This document shows, piece after piece, positions 17,450 to 26,070 of a stretch of 64,000 nucleotides of DNA. The DNA is from Saccharibacillus alkalitolerans (GTDB lineage: Bacteria; Bacillota; Bacilli; Paenibacillales; Paenibacillaceae). The notes below the pieces were generated by a model. It worked only from the letters and a program-made list of their open reading frames with translations. It searched no databases and was not told where the DNA came from. Location of the stretch: positions 558,001-622,000 of the forward strand of contig NZ_JAAFGS010000001.1 in the NCBI RefSeq assembly GCF_011090185.1. Direction: 5' to 3'. A program made the position numbers and the translations under genes. Every line of letters starts with the position of its first letter. The first letter of the stretch is position 1.

Positions 17450-17633
17450 GTCGGCTGCTCCTTGATCTAGAAAAATAAAATAATGACCAGATTGTTCATG
17501 TTTCGATTATATTCTTCATTTTAATACAAATCGATTTGCAATACCATGAATTCGAACGAACCACGAACATCCGAAGCGGCGAACGCTTCGGAGCAAAGCG
17601 ATCTGGTAATCGACACGAAGGAGTGGTGTTCTC

Positions 17634-18725
17634 TTGACACGCATGAAGACCGGAATTGTCGGATGCGGCAATATCAGTGCCATCTACCTGCAAAACCTGG
17701 CAGCCAGCCCATGGATCGAAGTGGTCGCGCTTGCCGACCGGGTGCCGGAGAAAGCACAGGAGCGGGCCGCCGAATTCGGCATTGAAACCGCTTGCACCGT
17801 GGATGAACTGATTGCGGACGCATCGATCGAGCTTGTGATCAACCTGACCATTCCCGCCAGCCATGCGGCCGTTCATCTGGCCGCCCTCGAAGCGGGCAAG
17901 CACGTCTACGGAGAAAAGCCGCTCGCCGTGTCGCTGGAGGACGGAAGGCTGATTCTCGAAGAAGCGGCCAAGCATAACCTCAGGGTGGGCTGTGCCCCGG
18001 ATACGTTTCTGGGAGCCGGCGTCAGCACGGCGCGGCGCGCGATCGAAGAGGGCTTGATCGGCCGCCCGGTCGCCGGAACCGCGTTCATGCTGGGCGGCGG
18101 TCCCGAAGGCTGGCATACCGATCCGGAGTTTTTCTACGCTTACGGCGGCGGTCCGATGTTCGATATGGGACCTTACTATTTGACGGCGCTGGTCAATCTG
18201 CTGGGACCGATTCAGCGCGTCAGCTCGTCGACGGGCATCCAAATTCCCGACCGGGTCATCGGTTCCGGCCCCAAGGCCGGCAGGCCGATTGCCGTCCAGA
18301 CGCCGACGCATCTCGCCGGCACGCTGGATTTTGCCGGCGGACCGATCGTCACGATGATTATGAGCTTCGACGTGCGCGGCGCCACCGAACTTCCGCGGAT
18401 GGAAATCTACGGCACGGCCGGCACGCTGTCGCTGCCCGATCCGAACTTTTTCGGAGGGGACGTGCGTCTGCGCCGGGCCGGCTCGGACAATTGGGAGACG
18501 CTGCCGCCGGTATTCGACAGCGCCCGCAACGAGCGCGGGCTCGGCGTCGAAGACATGGTGAAGTCCCTTCGGGAAAACCGCAGGCACCGATCGAACGGCG
18601 AACTGGCCTACCATGTGCTCGAAGCGATGCATGCGTTCATGCATTCGTCGGCCGAAAGCCGGCACGTCACGTTGGAGAGCTCTTACAAGGTTCCGGCGGC
18701 TAGACACGATTCGCTCAAATTATAA
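17634..18725 (+). CDS. Gfo/Idh/MocA dehydrogenase 1 of the sugar cluster
   Basis: A 363-residue dehydrogenase. The nucleotide-binding loop is GIVGCGNISAIYL and the catalytic lysine is in EKPLAV. The second catalytic motif reads FDMGPYYL, that is DxGxY rather than DxGxH, as in glucose-fructose oxidoreductase-like members where a tyrosine serves the active site. The TTG start is chosen because GAAGGAG lies 10 bases upstream; an ATG three codons later has poor spacing. First gene of the cluster, 24 bp before the isomerase. Likely oxidises a sugar or glycoside carbon to a ketone. Confidence 0.9.
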   Translation: MTRMKTGIVGCGNISAIYLQNLAASPWIEVVALADRVPEKAQERAAEFGIETACTVDELIADASIELVINLTIPASHAAVHLAALEAGKHVYGEKPLAVSLEDGRLILEEAAKHNLRVGCAPDTFLGAGVSTARRAIEEGLIGRPVAGTAFMLGGGPEGWHTDPEFFYAYGGGPMFDMGPYYLTALVNLLGPIQRVSSSTGIQIPDRVIGSGPKAGRPIAVQTPTHLAGTLDFAGGPIVTMIMSFDVRGATELPRMEIYGTAGTLSLPDPNFFGGDVRLRRAGSDNWETLPPVFDSARNERGLGVEDMVKSLRENRRHRSNGELAYHVLEAMHAFMHSSAESRHVTLESSYKVPAARHDSLKL

Positions 18726-18749
18726 TTTGCAGAAAAGGTGGAGCGCAAA

Positions 18750-19520
18750 ATGGCCAAAGTAGGACTGCAGCTGTATACCGTACGCGAAGAAATGGAGCAG
18801 GATTTCCGCGGGACGCTGGAAAAAGTGGCCGAGCTGGGCTACAAGGGAGTCGAGTTCCATACGTTTTTCGGACGCGGCGCGGACGAAGTCAAATCGATCC
18901 TGGACGAACTCGGTCTCGAAGCGCTGGGCACGCATACGGCGTACCGGCAGCTGCTGGATCATCTCGACGAAGAGATCGCTTATAACAAACGGATCGGAAA
19001 CGACACGCTGATCGTGCCCTACCTGACGGAAGAAGAGCGGGTCTGGGACGAAGTGTTCGCCAATCTGAAAGAGCTGGGCAGACGGACGCGGGAACAAGGA
19101 GCGGTGCTCTGTTACCATAACCACGACTTCGAAATGACGGAGGAAGTGAACGGGAAACCGGTGTTCGACGCCATGTACGAAGCGGTATCCGCCGATGACC
19201 TCCAGGTCGAAATGGATACGTGCTGGGTGCATTACGGCGGTTACGATCCGGTGGAATACATCAATCGCTACCGGGGGCGCCTGCCGATCATCCACTTGAA
19301 GGACATGACGCGCGACGCGGACGGCAAGGCTATTACGGCCGAGCTTGGCGTAGGGGAAGTGAACCTGACCGCGATCGCGGACGCCGCGATCGGAGCGGGC
19401 GTGGAATGGATCGTCGTCGAGCAGGATTACTGCGCGGGCGGCAAGCCGCTGGAAAGCATCGCGACAAGCATGGAATGGATCAAAAAATACGCAGCAGAAG
19501 GAGCCGAATTGAATGTCTAA
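18750..19520 (+). CDS. Sugar phosphate isomerase/epimerase-like TIM barrel 1
   Basis: A 256-residue AP-endonuclease-2-fold TIM barrel (IolE/YcjR class). Metal-site elements are visible: CYHNHDFE, EMDTCWVHYGG, IHLKDM and the final VVEQD. Family members epimerise or dehydrate keto sugars and keto-inositols without a phosphate being needed. It starts at ATG after AAAGGTGG and overlaps the second dehydrogenase by 8 bp, so translation is coupled. Confidence 0.9.
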   Translation: MAKVGLQLYTVREEMEQDFRGTLEKVAELGYKGVEFHTFFGRGADEVKSILDELGLEALGTHTAYRQLLDHLDEEIAYNKRIGNDTLIVPYLTEEERVWDEVFANLKELGRRTREQGAVLCYHNHDFEMTEEVNGKPVFDAMYEAVSADDLQVEMDTCWVHYGGYDPVEYINRYRGRLPIIHLKDMTRDADGKAITAELGVGEVNLTAIADAAIGAGVEWIVVEQDYCAGGKPLESIATSMEWIKKYAAEGAELNV

Positions 19521-20595
19521 AACGTTAAACGTCGCCGTAATCGGATGCGGAGGGATTGCCAACGGCAAACACCTGCCGGCCCTGTCCAGGCAGGACAAAG
19601 CCGTAATCGTCGCTTTTTGCGATCTCGTGGAAAGCCGGGCGCAGGAAGCGGCCGAGCAGTACGGGGCGGAAGGCGCCAAAGTCTACACGGATTACAAAGA
19701 GCTGCTGAAGGACGAGAGCATCGAAGTCGTGCACGTCTGCACGCCGAACGATTCCCACGCGGAGATTACGATCGCCGCGCTGGAAGCCGGCAAGCACGTG
19801 CTGTGCGAAAAGCCGATGGCCAAAACGACGGAAGAGGCGCGCAGCATGATCGAAGCGGCGAACCGCACGGGCAAAAAACTGTCGATCGCCTACCAGAACC
19901 GCTTCCGCGACGACAGCCTGCACCTCAAAGACATGTGCGAAAAAGGCGAGCTCGGCGACCTTTACTTCGGCAAAGCCATCGCGCTGCGCCGCCGCGCCGT
20001 GCCGACCTGGGGCGTATTCCTGGACGAAGAGAAGCAGGGCGGAGGCCCGTTGATCGATATCGGCACCCACGCGCTCGATCTGACGCTGTGGCTGATGGAC
20101 AACTATAAACCGCAGAGCGTAATGGGCTCGACGTTCCATAAGCTCGGCAGCCGCGAGAACGCCGCCAACGCTTTCGGCCCATGGGATCCCGAACAGTTCA
20201 AGGTGGAAGATTCCGCGTTCGGGTTCATTAAAATGGAGAACGGCGCGACGATCGTGCTGGAATCCAGTTGGGCGCTGAACGTGCGCAAATTCGGCGAAGC
20301 CCAAACGCTGCTGTGCGGCACGGAAGGCGGCGCCGATATGGAGGACGGCCTGCGCCTCAACGGCGAGAACCGCAGCCGACTGACCGAAACGAAAGTCGAT
20401 TTCGGCTCCGGAGGCGTCGCCTTCTACGACGGCGGTTCGGAGAGAGCGGAGGACCGCGAAGCCAGAATGTGGCTCGAAGCGATCCTCGAGGACAAAGAAC
20501 CGGTCGTGAAACCGGAGCAGGCGCTTGTCGTCACCCAGATCCTCGAAGCGATCTACGAATCCGCGAAGACCGGCAAAGCGGTATACTTCAGCTGA
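19513..20595 (+). CDS. Gfo/Idh/MocA dehydrogenase 2 of the sugar cluster
   Basis: A 360-residue dehydrogenase with AVIGCGGIANGKHLPAL for NAD(P) binding, EKPMAK with the catalytic lysine and LIDIGTHALDL with the canonical catalytic histidine (DxGxH). It therefore differs from its neighbour at the second catalytic position. Two dehydrogenases flanking an isomerase allow an oxidise-epimerise-reduce cycle like E. coli YcjS-YcjR-YcjQ; this is inference from gene order and fold. Confidence 0.9.
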   Translation: MSKTLNVAVIGCGGIANGKHLPALSRQDKAVIVAFCDLVESRAQEAAEQYGAEGAKVYTDYKELLKDESIEVVHVCTPNDSHAEITIAALEAGKHVLCEKPMAKTTEEARSMIEAANRTGKKLSIAYQNRFRDDSLHLKDMCEKGELGDLYFGKAIALRRRAVPTWGVFLDEEKQGGGPLIDIGTHALDLTLWLMDNYKPQSVMGSTFHKLGSRENAANAFGPWDPEQFKVEDSAFGFIKMENGATIVLESSWALNVRKFGEAQTLLCGTEGGADMEDGLRLNGENRSRLTETKVDFGSGGVAFYDGGSERAEDREARMWLEAILEDKEPVVKPEQALVVTQILEAIYESAKTGKAVYFS

Positions 20596-20708
20596 AATGG
20601 TACCATTCGCTAGTCGCCGCCGGCAGGCGGAAAAGGGGCTTTTTCGCACCTCTTTCCTATTCAGAACGGATATAAAATACGGATATAATAATCAAGGAGG
20701 TTCGGATA

Positions 20709-21677
20709 GTGAAGCTTGGAGTATTCATGGTACTGTTCAATGAACGCGGATTCGAAGAAGCGCTCGATTACGTGGCCGAAAAAGGATTGAAAGCGATAGA
20801 AATTCCTACGGGCGGCCATCCGGGCAACGTGCACTGCAAGCCCGAAGAACTGCTGGCCGACCGGTCGAAGCTTGACGCATTCAAAAAAGCGGTGGAATCG
20901 CGCGGGCTGATCATCAGCGCGCTGAGCTGTCACGGCAATCCTCTCCATCCGCAAAAAGCGCTTGCGCAGGCCGATCACGACGTGTTCCTGAAATCCGTCG
21001 AGCTGGCGCAGCGACTGGAAGTGCCGGTCGTCAATACCTTTTCCGGCTGCCCGGGCGACCACGAAGACGCCAAGTATCCGAACTGGCCGGTCGCGCCTTG
21101 GCCGAACGACTATCAAGACATTTTGAAATGGCAGTGGGAAGAGAAAGTTATTCCTTATTGGAAAGAAGCGGGCAAATTCGCGCAGGATCGCGGCGTGAAG
21201 GTCGGCATCGAACTGCACGGCGGATTTTCGGCGCACACGCCGGCCACGCTGCTGCGGCTGCGGGAAGCAACCTGCGAAGCCGTCGGCGCCAACCTCGACC
21301 CGAGCCACATGTGGTGGCAGGGCATCGATCCGGTACAGGCGGTCCGCATTCTGGGACGCGCCGGAGCCATTCACCATTTTCATGCCAAAGACATCACGAT
21401 CGACCAAAATAACGTCAATATGCACGGCCTGACCGACATGCAGTCGTACACGCTCATGCAGGACCGGGCCTGGAACTTCCGCAGCGTGGGCTACGGACAC
21501 GACATGAAGATCTGGTCCGACATCATCAGCGAACTGCGGCTGCAGGATTACGACTACGTCGTCAGTATCGAACATGAAGACGGGCTCATGTCCGTCGACG
21601 AAGGGTTCGGCAAAGCCGTCCGCAATCTCCAGCAGATCATCATCGAAGAGCCTGCGGGAGAAATGTGGTGGGTGTAA
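20709..21677 (+). CDS. Sugar phosphate isomerase/epimerase-like TIM barrel 2
   Basis: A 322-residue TIM-barrel protein starting at GTG after AAGGAGG. Recognisable elements are ISALSCHGNPLHP, NTFSGCPGDHED, GIELHGGF, NLDPSHMWWQG and HFHAKD, typical of a larger epimerase subgroup common in plant- and soil-associated bacteria. A 113-bp gap with TATAAT at 20684 precedes it, so a second promoter may drive it and the ThuA gene. Likely acts on a product of the dehydrogenases. Confidence 0.88.
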   Translation: MKLGVFMVLFNERGFEEALDYVAEKGLKAIEIPTGGHPGNVHCKPEELLADRSKLDAFKKAVESRGLIISALSCHGNPLHPQKALAQADHDVFLKSVELAQRLEVPVVNTFSGCPGDHEDAKYPNWPVAPWPNDYQDILKWQWEEKVIPYWKEAGKFAQDRGVKVGIELHGGFSAHTPATLLRLREATCEAVGANLDPSHMWWQGIDPVQAVRILGRAGAIHHFHAKDITIDQNNVNMHGLTDMQSYTLMQDRAWNFRSVGYGHDMKIWSDIISELRLQDYDYVVSIEHEDGLMSVDEGFGKAVRNLQQIIIEEPAGEMWWV

Positions 21678-21743
21678 GATAAGCCGTGCCGCGCAGCAGC
21701 AAAGAAAACGACTATATAGTCCTAACATAAGGGGATACCGACG

Positions 21744-22475
21744 ATGATCAACGTAACCATCTGGAACGAATTCGTACACGAACGCAGAGATGAAGAAGTC
21801 AAGGCCGTCTATCCGGACGGCATTCATAAGCAGCTGGAGCGCGCGCTGACGCCGGAAGGCTTCGCCATCCGCACCTGCACGCTGGAAGAAGACGATCACG
21901 GCCTGACGAGAGAAGTGCTCGACTCGACGGACGTCATGATCTGGTGGGGCCATATGGCGCACGAACTGGTCGACGATTCCATCGCCGAAGCGGTTGCGCA
22001 GAGAGTACGCGAAGGCATGGGCTTGATCGTTCTGCACTCCGGTCATTTCTCCAAGCCTTTCAAGAAGCTGATGGGTACAGGCTGTGACCTGAAATGGCGC
22101 GAAGCCGGCGAACAGGAGATTCTGTGGGCCGTCAATCCGTCCCACCCGATCGCGGAAGGCATCGGCGAAAACATCATCCTGGAGCATGAGGAAATGTACG
22201 GCGAGTTCTTCGACATTCCGACTCCCGATGAAATTGTGTTCATCAGCAACTTCTCCGGCGGCGAAGTGTTCCGCAGCGGCTGCACGTTCCGCCGCGGTTC
22301 CGGCAAAATCTTCTACTTCCGTCCGGGACACGAGACTTATCCGACGTACTATAACCAGGACGTGATCCGAGTGATCGCGAACTCGATCCGCTGGGCATAC
22401 CCGGCGACGGCCGCGAAGCCGGTATACGGCAACACGCAGCCCGTCCGTTCGCTGGAAGCCCGGGAACTGGTATAA
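21744..22475 (+). CDS. ThuA-domain protein
   Basis: A 243-residue trehalose-utilisation-type (ThuA-like) protein with a glutamine-amidotransferase-like fold. The core includes DVMIWWGHMAHE, LIVLHSGHFSKPFK and GKIFYFRPGHETYPTYYN. In rhizobia ThuA works with the Gfo-type ThuB on 3-keto-disaccharides, which fits the neighbouring dehydrogenases and isomerases. Last gene of the cluster, followed by a terminator. The reaction here is not proven. Confidence 0.9.
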   Translation: MINVTIWNEFVHERRDEEVKAVYPDGIHKQLERALTPEGFAIRTCTLEEDDHGLTREVLDSTDVMIWWGHMAHELVDDSIAEAVAQRVREGMGLIVLHSGHFSKPFKKLMGTGCDLKWREAGEQEILWAVNPSHPIAEGIGENIILEHEEMYGEFFDIPTPDEIVFISNFSGGEVFRSGCTFRRGSGKIFYFRPGHETYPTYYNQDVIRVIANSIRWAYPATAAKPVYGNTQPVRSLEARELV

Positions 22476-22559
22476 CAGAAGCTCTGCTTCAATCAAGCGT
22501 GCGAATGATTTGCGATCGGATGGTTCGCGGATGATTCGTTCGGCAGCAGGTATGCAAGA

Positions 22560-22594
22560 AGCCGTTTTTCGCCTCCGGCGAAAGACGGCTTTTC
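22560..22594 (+). terminator. Terminator of the sugar cluster
   Basis: AGCCGTTTTTCGCC-TCC-GGCGAAAGACGGCT with a 2-base internal mismatch, followed by TTTT. Confidence 0.85.
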
Positions 22595-22721
22595 TATATT
22601 AATGAAGAAAACGTTTGCAAAATTCGTTCGCTGGCTGCTCTTTCGGTTGGCGAGATATCGAATTTAGGGTAAAATAAGTGCAATACCGGTAAACCATGAC
22701 CTAGGAATCGAGGAAGGAGGG

Positions 22722-23411
22722 ATGGCCGTGGAGGTAGAATTCGGCAGCGCGCCGGTAGCGGAAGACCTCATCAAGGAATGTCTTCAGAGATCCGAAGGAT
22801 ATGACCTGGAAGGATTTTTGCTCGGGCAGGGAGCCATCCCGGCGAAGATTATGCTTGTCGGCGAGGCACCCGGGGCGACGGAGATCGTGGAAGGAAGGCC
22901 TTTTACCGGCCAGGCGGGCAAGGTGCTGGAAGAGTATCTGAATAAATTGGGCTTGACGCGCCGCGATATCTACATTACGAGCGCAGTCAGGAGCCGGCCG
23001 TTCAAAGACAAGGTTGTCGCGGGAACGGCTGCCGGCACCGTGCCGAGGCTCAGCCGTTCGAACCGAACGCCCACCAAAAACGAGGTGCTGGCGCACGCGG
23101 CCATCTTGGACGCGGAGATCGAATACGTTCAGCCTCGGGTAATCGTGCCGATGGGCAACATCGGGCTGCATCGGTTGATCGGCAGTCACGAGACGATTTC
23201 TTCGCTGCACGGCAAAGTGATCGAAGGACCGATTTTGCGTCTCGAAGACCCGAACGACCCTCGTTCGGGCTACGTATTCGGGGAACGGTCGTACTCGATT
23301 TTTCCGCTGTATCATCCGGCTGCCGTCATTTACAACCGTTCGCTGGAACAGGTGATCGACCGCGACCTGACGGCGCTCAAAGATTTTTTAGCGGTAAAAA
23401 ATAATTTTTAA
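22722..23411 (+). CDS. Uracil-DNA glycosylase-like protein (family 4 type, no Fe-S cysteines)
   Basis: A 229-residue protein of the UDG superfamily. Motif GEAPGATE, then RPFTGQAGKVLEEYL, and the C-terminal HPAAVIYN are those of family 4/5-like glycosylases, which remove uracil from DNA. Only one cysteine (KECLQ) is present, so the four-cysteine [4Fe-4S] site of classic family 4 enzymes is absent. ATG after AAGGAGG. Monocistronic by position; catalytic activity is likely but not certain. Confidence 0.83.
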   Translation: MAVEVEFGSAPVAEDLIKECLQRSEGYDLEGFLLGQGAIPAKIMLVGEAPGATEIVEGRPFTGQAGKVLEEYLNKLGLTRRDIYITSAVRSRPFKDKVVAGTAAGTVPRLSRSNRTPTKNEVLAHAAILDAEIEYVQPRVIVPMGNIGLHRLIGSHETISSLHGKVIEGPILRLEDPNDPRSGYVFGERSYSIFPLYHPAAVIYNRSLEQVIDRDLTALKDFLAVKNNF

Positions 23412-23506
23412 AAGCATTTTCTTTTTCTTGGAAATGTGTTAATATGAAATAAACTAACAAATCGTAAGCTTCTCTTCAGAGGGAATCTTCTAAGAGGTGA
23501 TCATCT

Positions 23507-23836
23507 ATGATAGAGCAAAAAAATGAAATTTCCATGCAGCTTTGTCCGCGTTTCGAAAGCGCGTTTTCGTTTTTGGGCAAGCGTTGGAACGGTCTGATCA
23601 TTCAGACGCTGATGAGCGGACCCAAACGCTTCAAAGACATTTCCAACCAGATTCCGATGATGAGCGACAAAATGCTGTCCGAGCGCATGAAGGATCTCGA
23701 AAGCGAAGGCATTTTGGTGCGTCACGTTTATCCGGAGACTCCGGTACGCATCGAATACGAGCTGACCGAGAAAGGCCGCGCATTGAAGCCGGTCATGGAA
23801 CAAATTCAGATGTGGGCGGAAAGCTGGGTCGACTAG
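23507..23836 (+). CDS. HxlR-family transcriptional regulator
   Basis: A 109-residue winged-helix regulator. The conserved N-terminal cysteine-proline (QLCPRFESAFSFLGKRW), the FKDISNQIPMMSDKMLSERMKDLE helix and the wing EYELTEKGRALKPV are characteristic. In related YodB, CatR and HypR proteins this cysteine senses quinones, diamide or other thiol-reactive compounds, so a redox or electrophile sensor is likely. Good RBS (AAGAGGTG). No obvious enzyme target is adjacent; a palindrome at 7119 is the kind of site it might use. Confidence 0.92.
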   Translation: MIEQKNEISMQLCPRFESAFSFLGKRWNGLIIQTLMSGPKRFKDISNQIPMMSDKMLSERMKDLESEGILVRHVYPETPVRIEYELTEKGRALKPVMEQIQMWAESWVD

Positions 23837-23849
23837 AACCGGCAGACGC

Positions 23850-23883
23850 AGGAACCCCTTTGCCGGCAGAGGGGTTCTTTTTT
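23850..23883 (+). terminator. Terminator after the HxlR gene
   Basis: GGAACCCCT-TTGCCGGC-AGGGGTTC followed by TTTTTT. Confidence 0.9.
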
Positions 23884-24005
23884 ATGAATACGAAATTTGA
23901 GCAAGGCCGATGGATTTTGATACAATAAAAGAAATCGGGTTCAAAAAAGGGACCTGCCCGAGACCGGAAGTTCGGTTTAACCGTGGGAGAAAGGGAACAG
24001 AGCCA

Positions 24006-24752
24006 ATGCGGACAAAAATCAAGCTGCCCGATCAGCGCATTTTGTTGTTTGTGCTTGCCGTCCTGCTGGTCGGTGCGGTAGCCACGATGGCCGTTATGCT
24101 GCGCCAGCAGCCGGCCGATTCCGCAGCCGAAGCCGATGCGGACGGAGGCGAAAATTTCAGGCTGGTCGTTGACGGAGGCATTTACATGCCTGACGAAAAC
24201 CGCTCGCTCATCAGCAATTATCGGCCGGAGGACACCGTACGCGACGCGTTGGAACGCAGCGGAATCGTCAAATTCGACAACGAAGGCCGAATCGCTTCCG
24301 TCGACAATACGGAACTGCATTCGGAGCTGGTCTGGACGGTGAAGCAAAACGGAAAAGCGCTGCCGGAGAGCGGCTTCAGTACCCGGCTCGATCCGGGCGA
24401 CGAAATTTTGCTGTATATCGAAGCGCCGGGAACCGCCGGCGAACCCGTCAATACGCTGCTGATCAGCGGAGGAGAATTGAGCCCTTCGTTGAGCGGTTCC
24501 TACGCCCATCCCTACACCGAAGGGACGGTCGTTCGGGACGTGCTCAAAGCCAGCGGGCTTGTCACGATGACGGAGAACGACCGTGCGATCCGCTTGGTCA
24601 AAGCGAGCCCGGACGCGCAGGCCGGGTACATGACCAAGCCCAGCGAGAACTGGGTGCTCAAGGTGAACGGAAAAGAGCTTATTTCGGGCCGCGGCCTCGA
24701 CATGCCTTTGCAGCCGGGAGATTACGTGGAATTGACGCTGGAGAGAGTGTAG
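24006..24752 (+). CDS. Membrane-anchored protein with two DUF4430-like repeats
   Basis: A 248-residue protein with one N-terminal membrane anchor (ILLFVLAVLLVGAVATMAVM) and two tandem copies of a DUF4430-like beta-grasp unit. Both copies share a V-RD-L--SG helix, a central W--K-NGK strand and an L-PGD-- ending. DUF4430 occurs in cobalamin-binding and wall-associated proteins. The start MRTKIK follows GGGAGAAAGGG. No neighbour suggests a specific function; an extracellular binding or adhesion role is possible. Confidence 0.75.
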   Translation: MRTKIKLPDQRILLFVLAVLLVGAVATMAVMLRQQPADSAAEADADGGENFRLVVDGGIYMPDENRSLISNYRPEDTVRDALERSGIVKFDNEGRIASVDNTELHSELVWTVKQNGKALPESGFSTRLDPGDEILLYIEAPGTAGEPVNTLLISGGELSPSLSGSYAHPYTEGTVVRDVLKASGLVTMTENDRAIRLVKASPDAQAGYMTKPSENWVLKVNGKELISGRGLDMPLQPGDYVELTLERV

Positions 24753-24790
24753 GGCGAAACGAATGCGGAAAGCCCCAATCGAATGAAAGA

Positions 24791-24835
24791 CAAACGCAAA
24801 TATGCCGGATCGTCAGATCCGGCATATTTCGTTTG
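24791..24835. terminator. Bidirectional terminator between DUF4430 gene and fnr
   Basis: A perfect 14-bp stem (AAATATGCCGGATC-GTCA-GATCCGGCATATTT) extended by CAAACG/CGTTTG. It overlaps the last codons of fnr on the minus strand. Confidence 0.85.
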
Positions 24836-25532
24836 GACAAAGTTCGCAGTGGCAGATGTCCTGCAGCATGCTCAGGTCGGTAATAAGGATCATGCCGTTT
24901 TCGTATTCGACGGCTCCCTTTTTGCGCAGGTCGCTGAGCATCCGGTTCACGCTTTCCCGGGTAGCGCCGATCATGTTCGACAAATCCGTATGCGTGATTT
25001 TTTTGTTGATCAGCGTCGAATCGCCGTGCTTCTCGCCGTAAGTATTGCCCAGGCGAATCAGCGTCGAACAAAGCGCCCCCGGCTTGCCGTACATCATCAG
25101 ATCGCGGAACTTGGTCTGCGTCAGACGGTGATGGATGCCCATCCATTTCATGAAATCGATCGCGAAATCGCAATGCTGACAGATCAGCACTTCAAGATCC
25201 TTGTGTTCGATAACCCCGACTTCCGTATCTTCGATCACTTCGGCGGTGAAGCTGTGTTTGCTGCTGAAAAAGGGGTCTGCCTGTCCAACCATGTCGTCGG
25301 ATTGGTACATGTACAGGATGAGCTCTTTGCCTTCATCAGTCGACTTGGTCAGCTTGACTCGCCCGCGTTTGATGTAATAAAGCTTGTCGGCGAGGTCTCC
25401 TTCCCAAAACAAATGCGATCCTTCCGGAATATGGCGGTCCTTCATAACGACTTCGAGACGTTTCATGTTCGGCTCCGAGAAGCATCCGGTATTTCCTCTA
25501 TGATCGGTGGCTTGGTGATAGTGGCTCATCAT
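24813..25532 (-). CDS. fnr: Oxygen-sensing regulator Fnr (Bacillus type)
   Basis: A 239-residue Crp/Fnr protein: beta-barrel sensor domain, dimer helix and HTH (THTDLSNMIGATRESVNRMLSDLRKKG). The C-terminal tail CHCELCPNEICRI contains C-x2-C-x4-C, exactly the spacing of the [4Fe-4S] cysteines of Bacillus subtilis Fnr, which unlike E. coli FNR carries its cluster at the C terminus. The ATG is chosen because AAAGGAGAGG precedes it; a longer frame of 15 codons has no support. It lies divergent to adhE, next to genes that carry Fnr-type boxes, so it is the likely activator of fermentation here. A degenerate box at 25670 suggests autoregulation. Confidence 0.93.
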   Translation of the reverse strand: MMSHYHQATDHRGNTGCFSEPNMKRLEVVMKDRHIPEGSHLFWEGDLADKLYYIKRGRVKLTKSTDEGKELILYMYQSDDMVGQADPFFSSKHSFTAEVIEDTEVGVIEHKDLEVLICQHCDFAIDFMKWMGIHHRLTQTKFRDLMMYGKPGALCSTLIRLGNTYGEKHGDSTLINKKITHTDLSNMIGATRESVNRMLSDLRKKGAVEYENGMILITDLSMLQDICHCELCPNEICRI

Positions 25533-25669
25533 TAACCTCTCCTTTGCGCAAACGCACACTTCAAATTTCTGACTCATTTTTGATAATCAAATTTTAAATT
25601 AATTATAACTCAAAATTTCAAGTTTATGGACGGTGAAAAGAGATAAAAAGTGGCGAAAATTCAAACATT

Positions 25670-25684
25670 GTGACTTTTTTCACT
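25670..25684. promoter_or_regulatory. Fnr/Rex-like box in front of fnr (5-base spacer)
   Basis: TGTGA-CTTTT-TCACT. The arms fit the Fnr consensus but the spacer is 5 rather than 6 bases. It lies about 138 bp upstream of the fnr start codon on the minus strand. Confidence 0.5.
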
Positions 25685-25978
25685 TTACACCCTTATCATG
25701 CAGGATGACATTCGTTTTGTCAATTCTTATTACGCAATTTTTTGTATAAATTTTTAGGTTTTTTGAAAGCCGTTCAGGCGGCTGCACCGCGCCGGGAAAG
25801 GAGGGGGGATAAGGAGAATCGAAACCGCGCAGCCTCGGAAAAAACTTCTCCAGCCGCTCGAATATGGGGAAGCCGCTGTGCGGAATGTTTCGGATCCTCT
25901 TTTTTTTTCATCGTCCGCACCGCGCCACTAATGAAGGGAAAATAGCGAAAAAGGAAAGGAATCGGCCAAAAAATATTT

Positions 25979-26022
25979 TGTGAAAATTTTCACTTCCCAA
26001 ACCAAAAATGGTGTGCTATGAT
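25979..26022 (+). promoter_or_regulatory. adhE promoter with Fnr/Rex box
   Basis: TGTGA-AAATTT-TCACT (25979-25994) lies upstream of an extended -10, TGC-TATGAT (26017-26022). No -35 is visible. With transcription starting near 26029 the box centre is at about -42, the classic class II Fnr position. The wider sequence TTGTGAA-AATT-TTCACTT also fits the Rex (NADH) operator, so both factors may act here. The rest of the fnr-adhE spacer (25685-25978) shows no gene. Confidence 0.85.
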
Positions 26023-26070
26023 TTGTGGCGTAGAGAAAACAACGCAAACATCTTGAGGAGGATGAGGGAA

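Noticed and set aside
25742-25945. 67-codon frame between fnr and adhE
   Set aside because: No RBS of note, no family resemblance; lies in a regulatory spacer.
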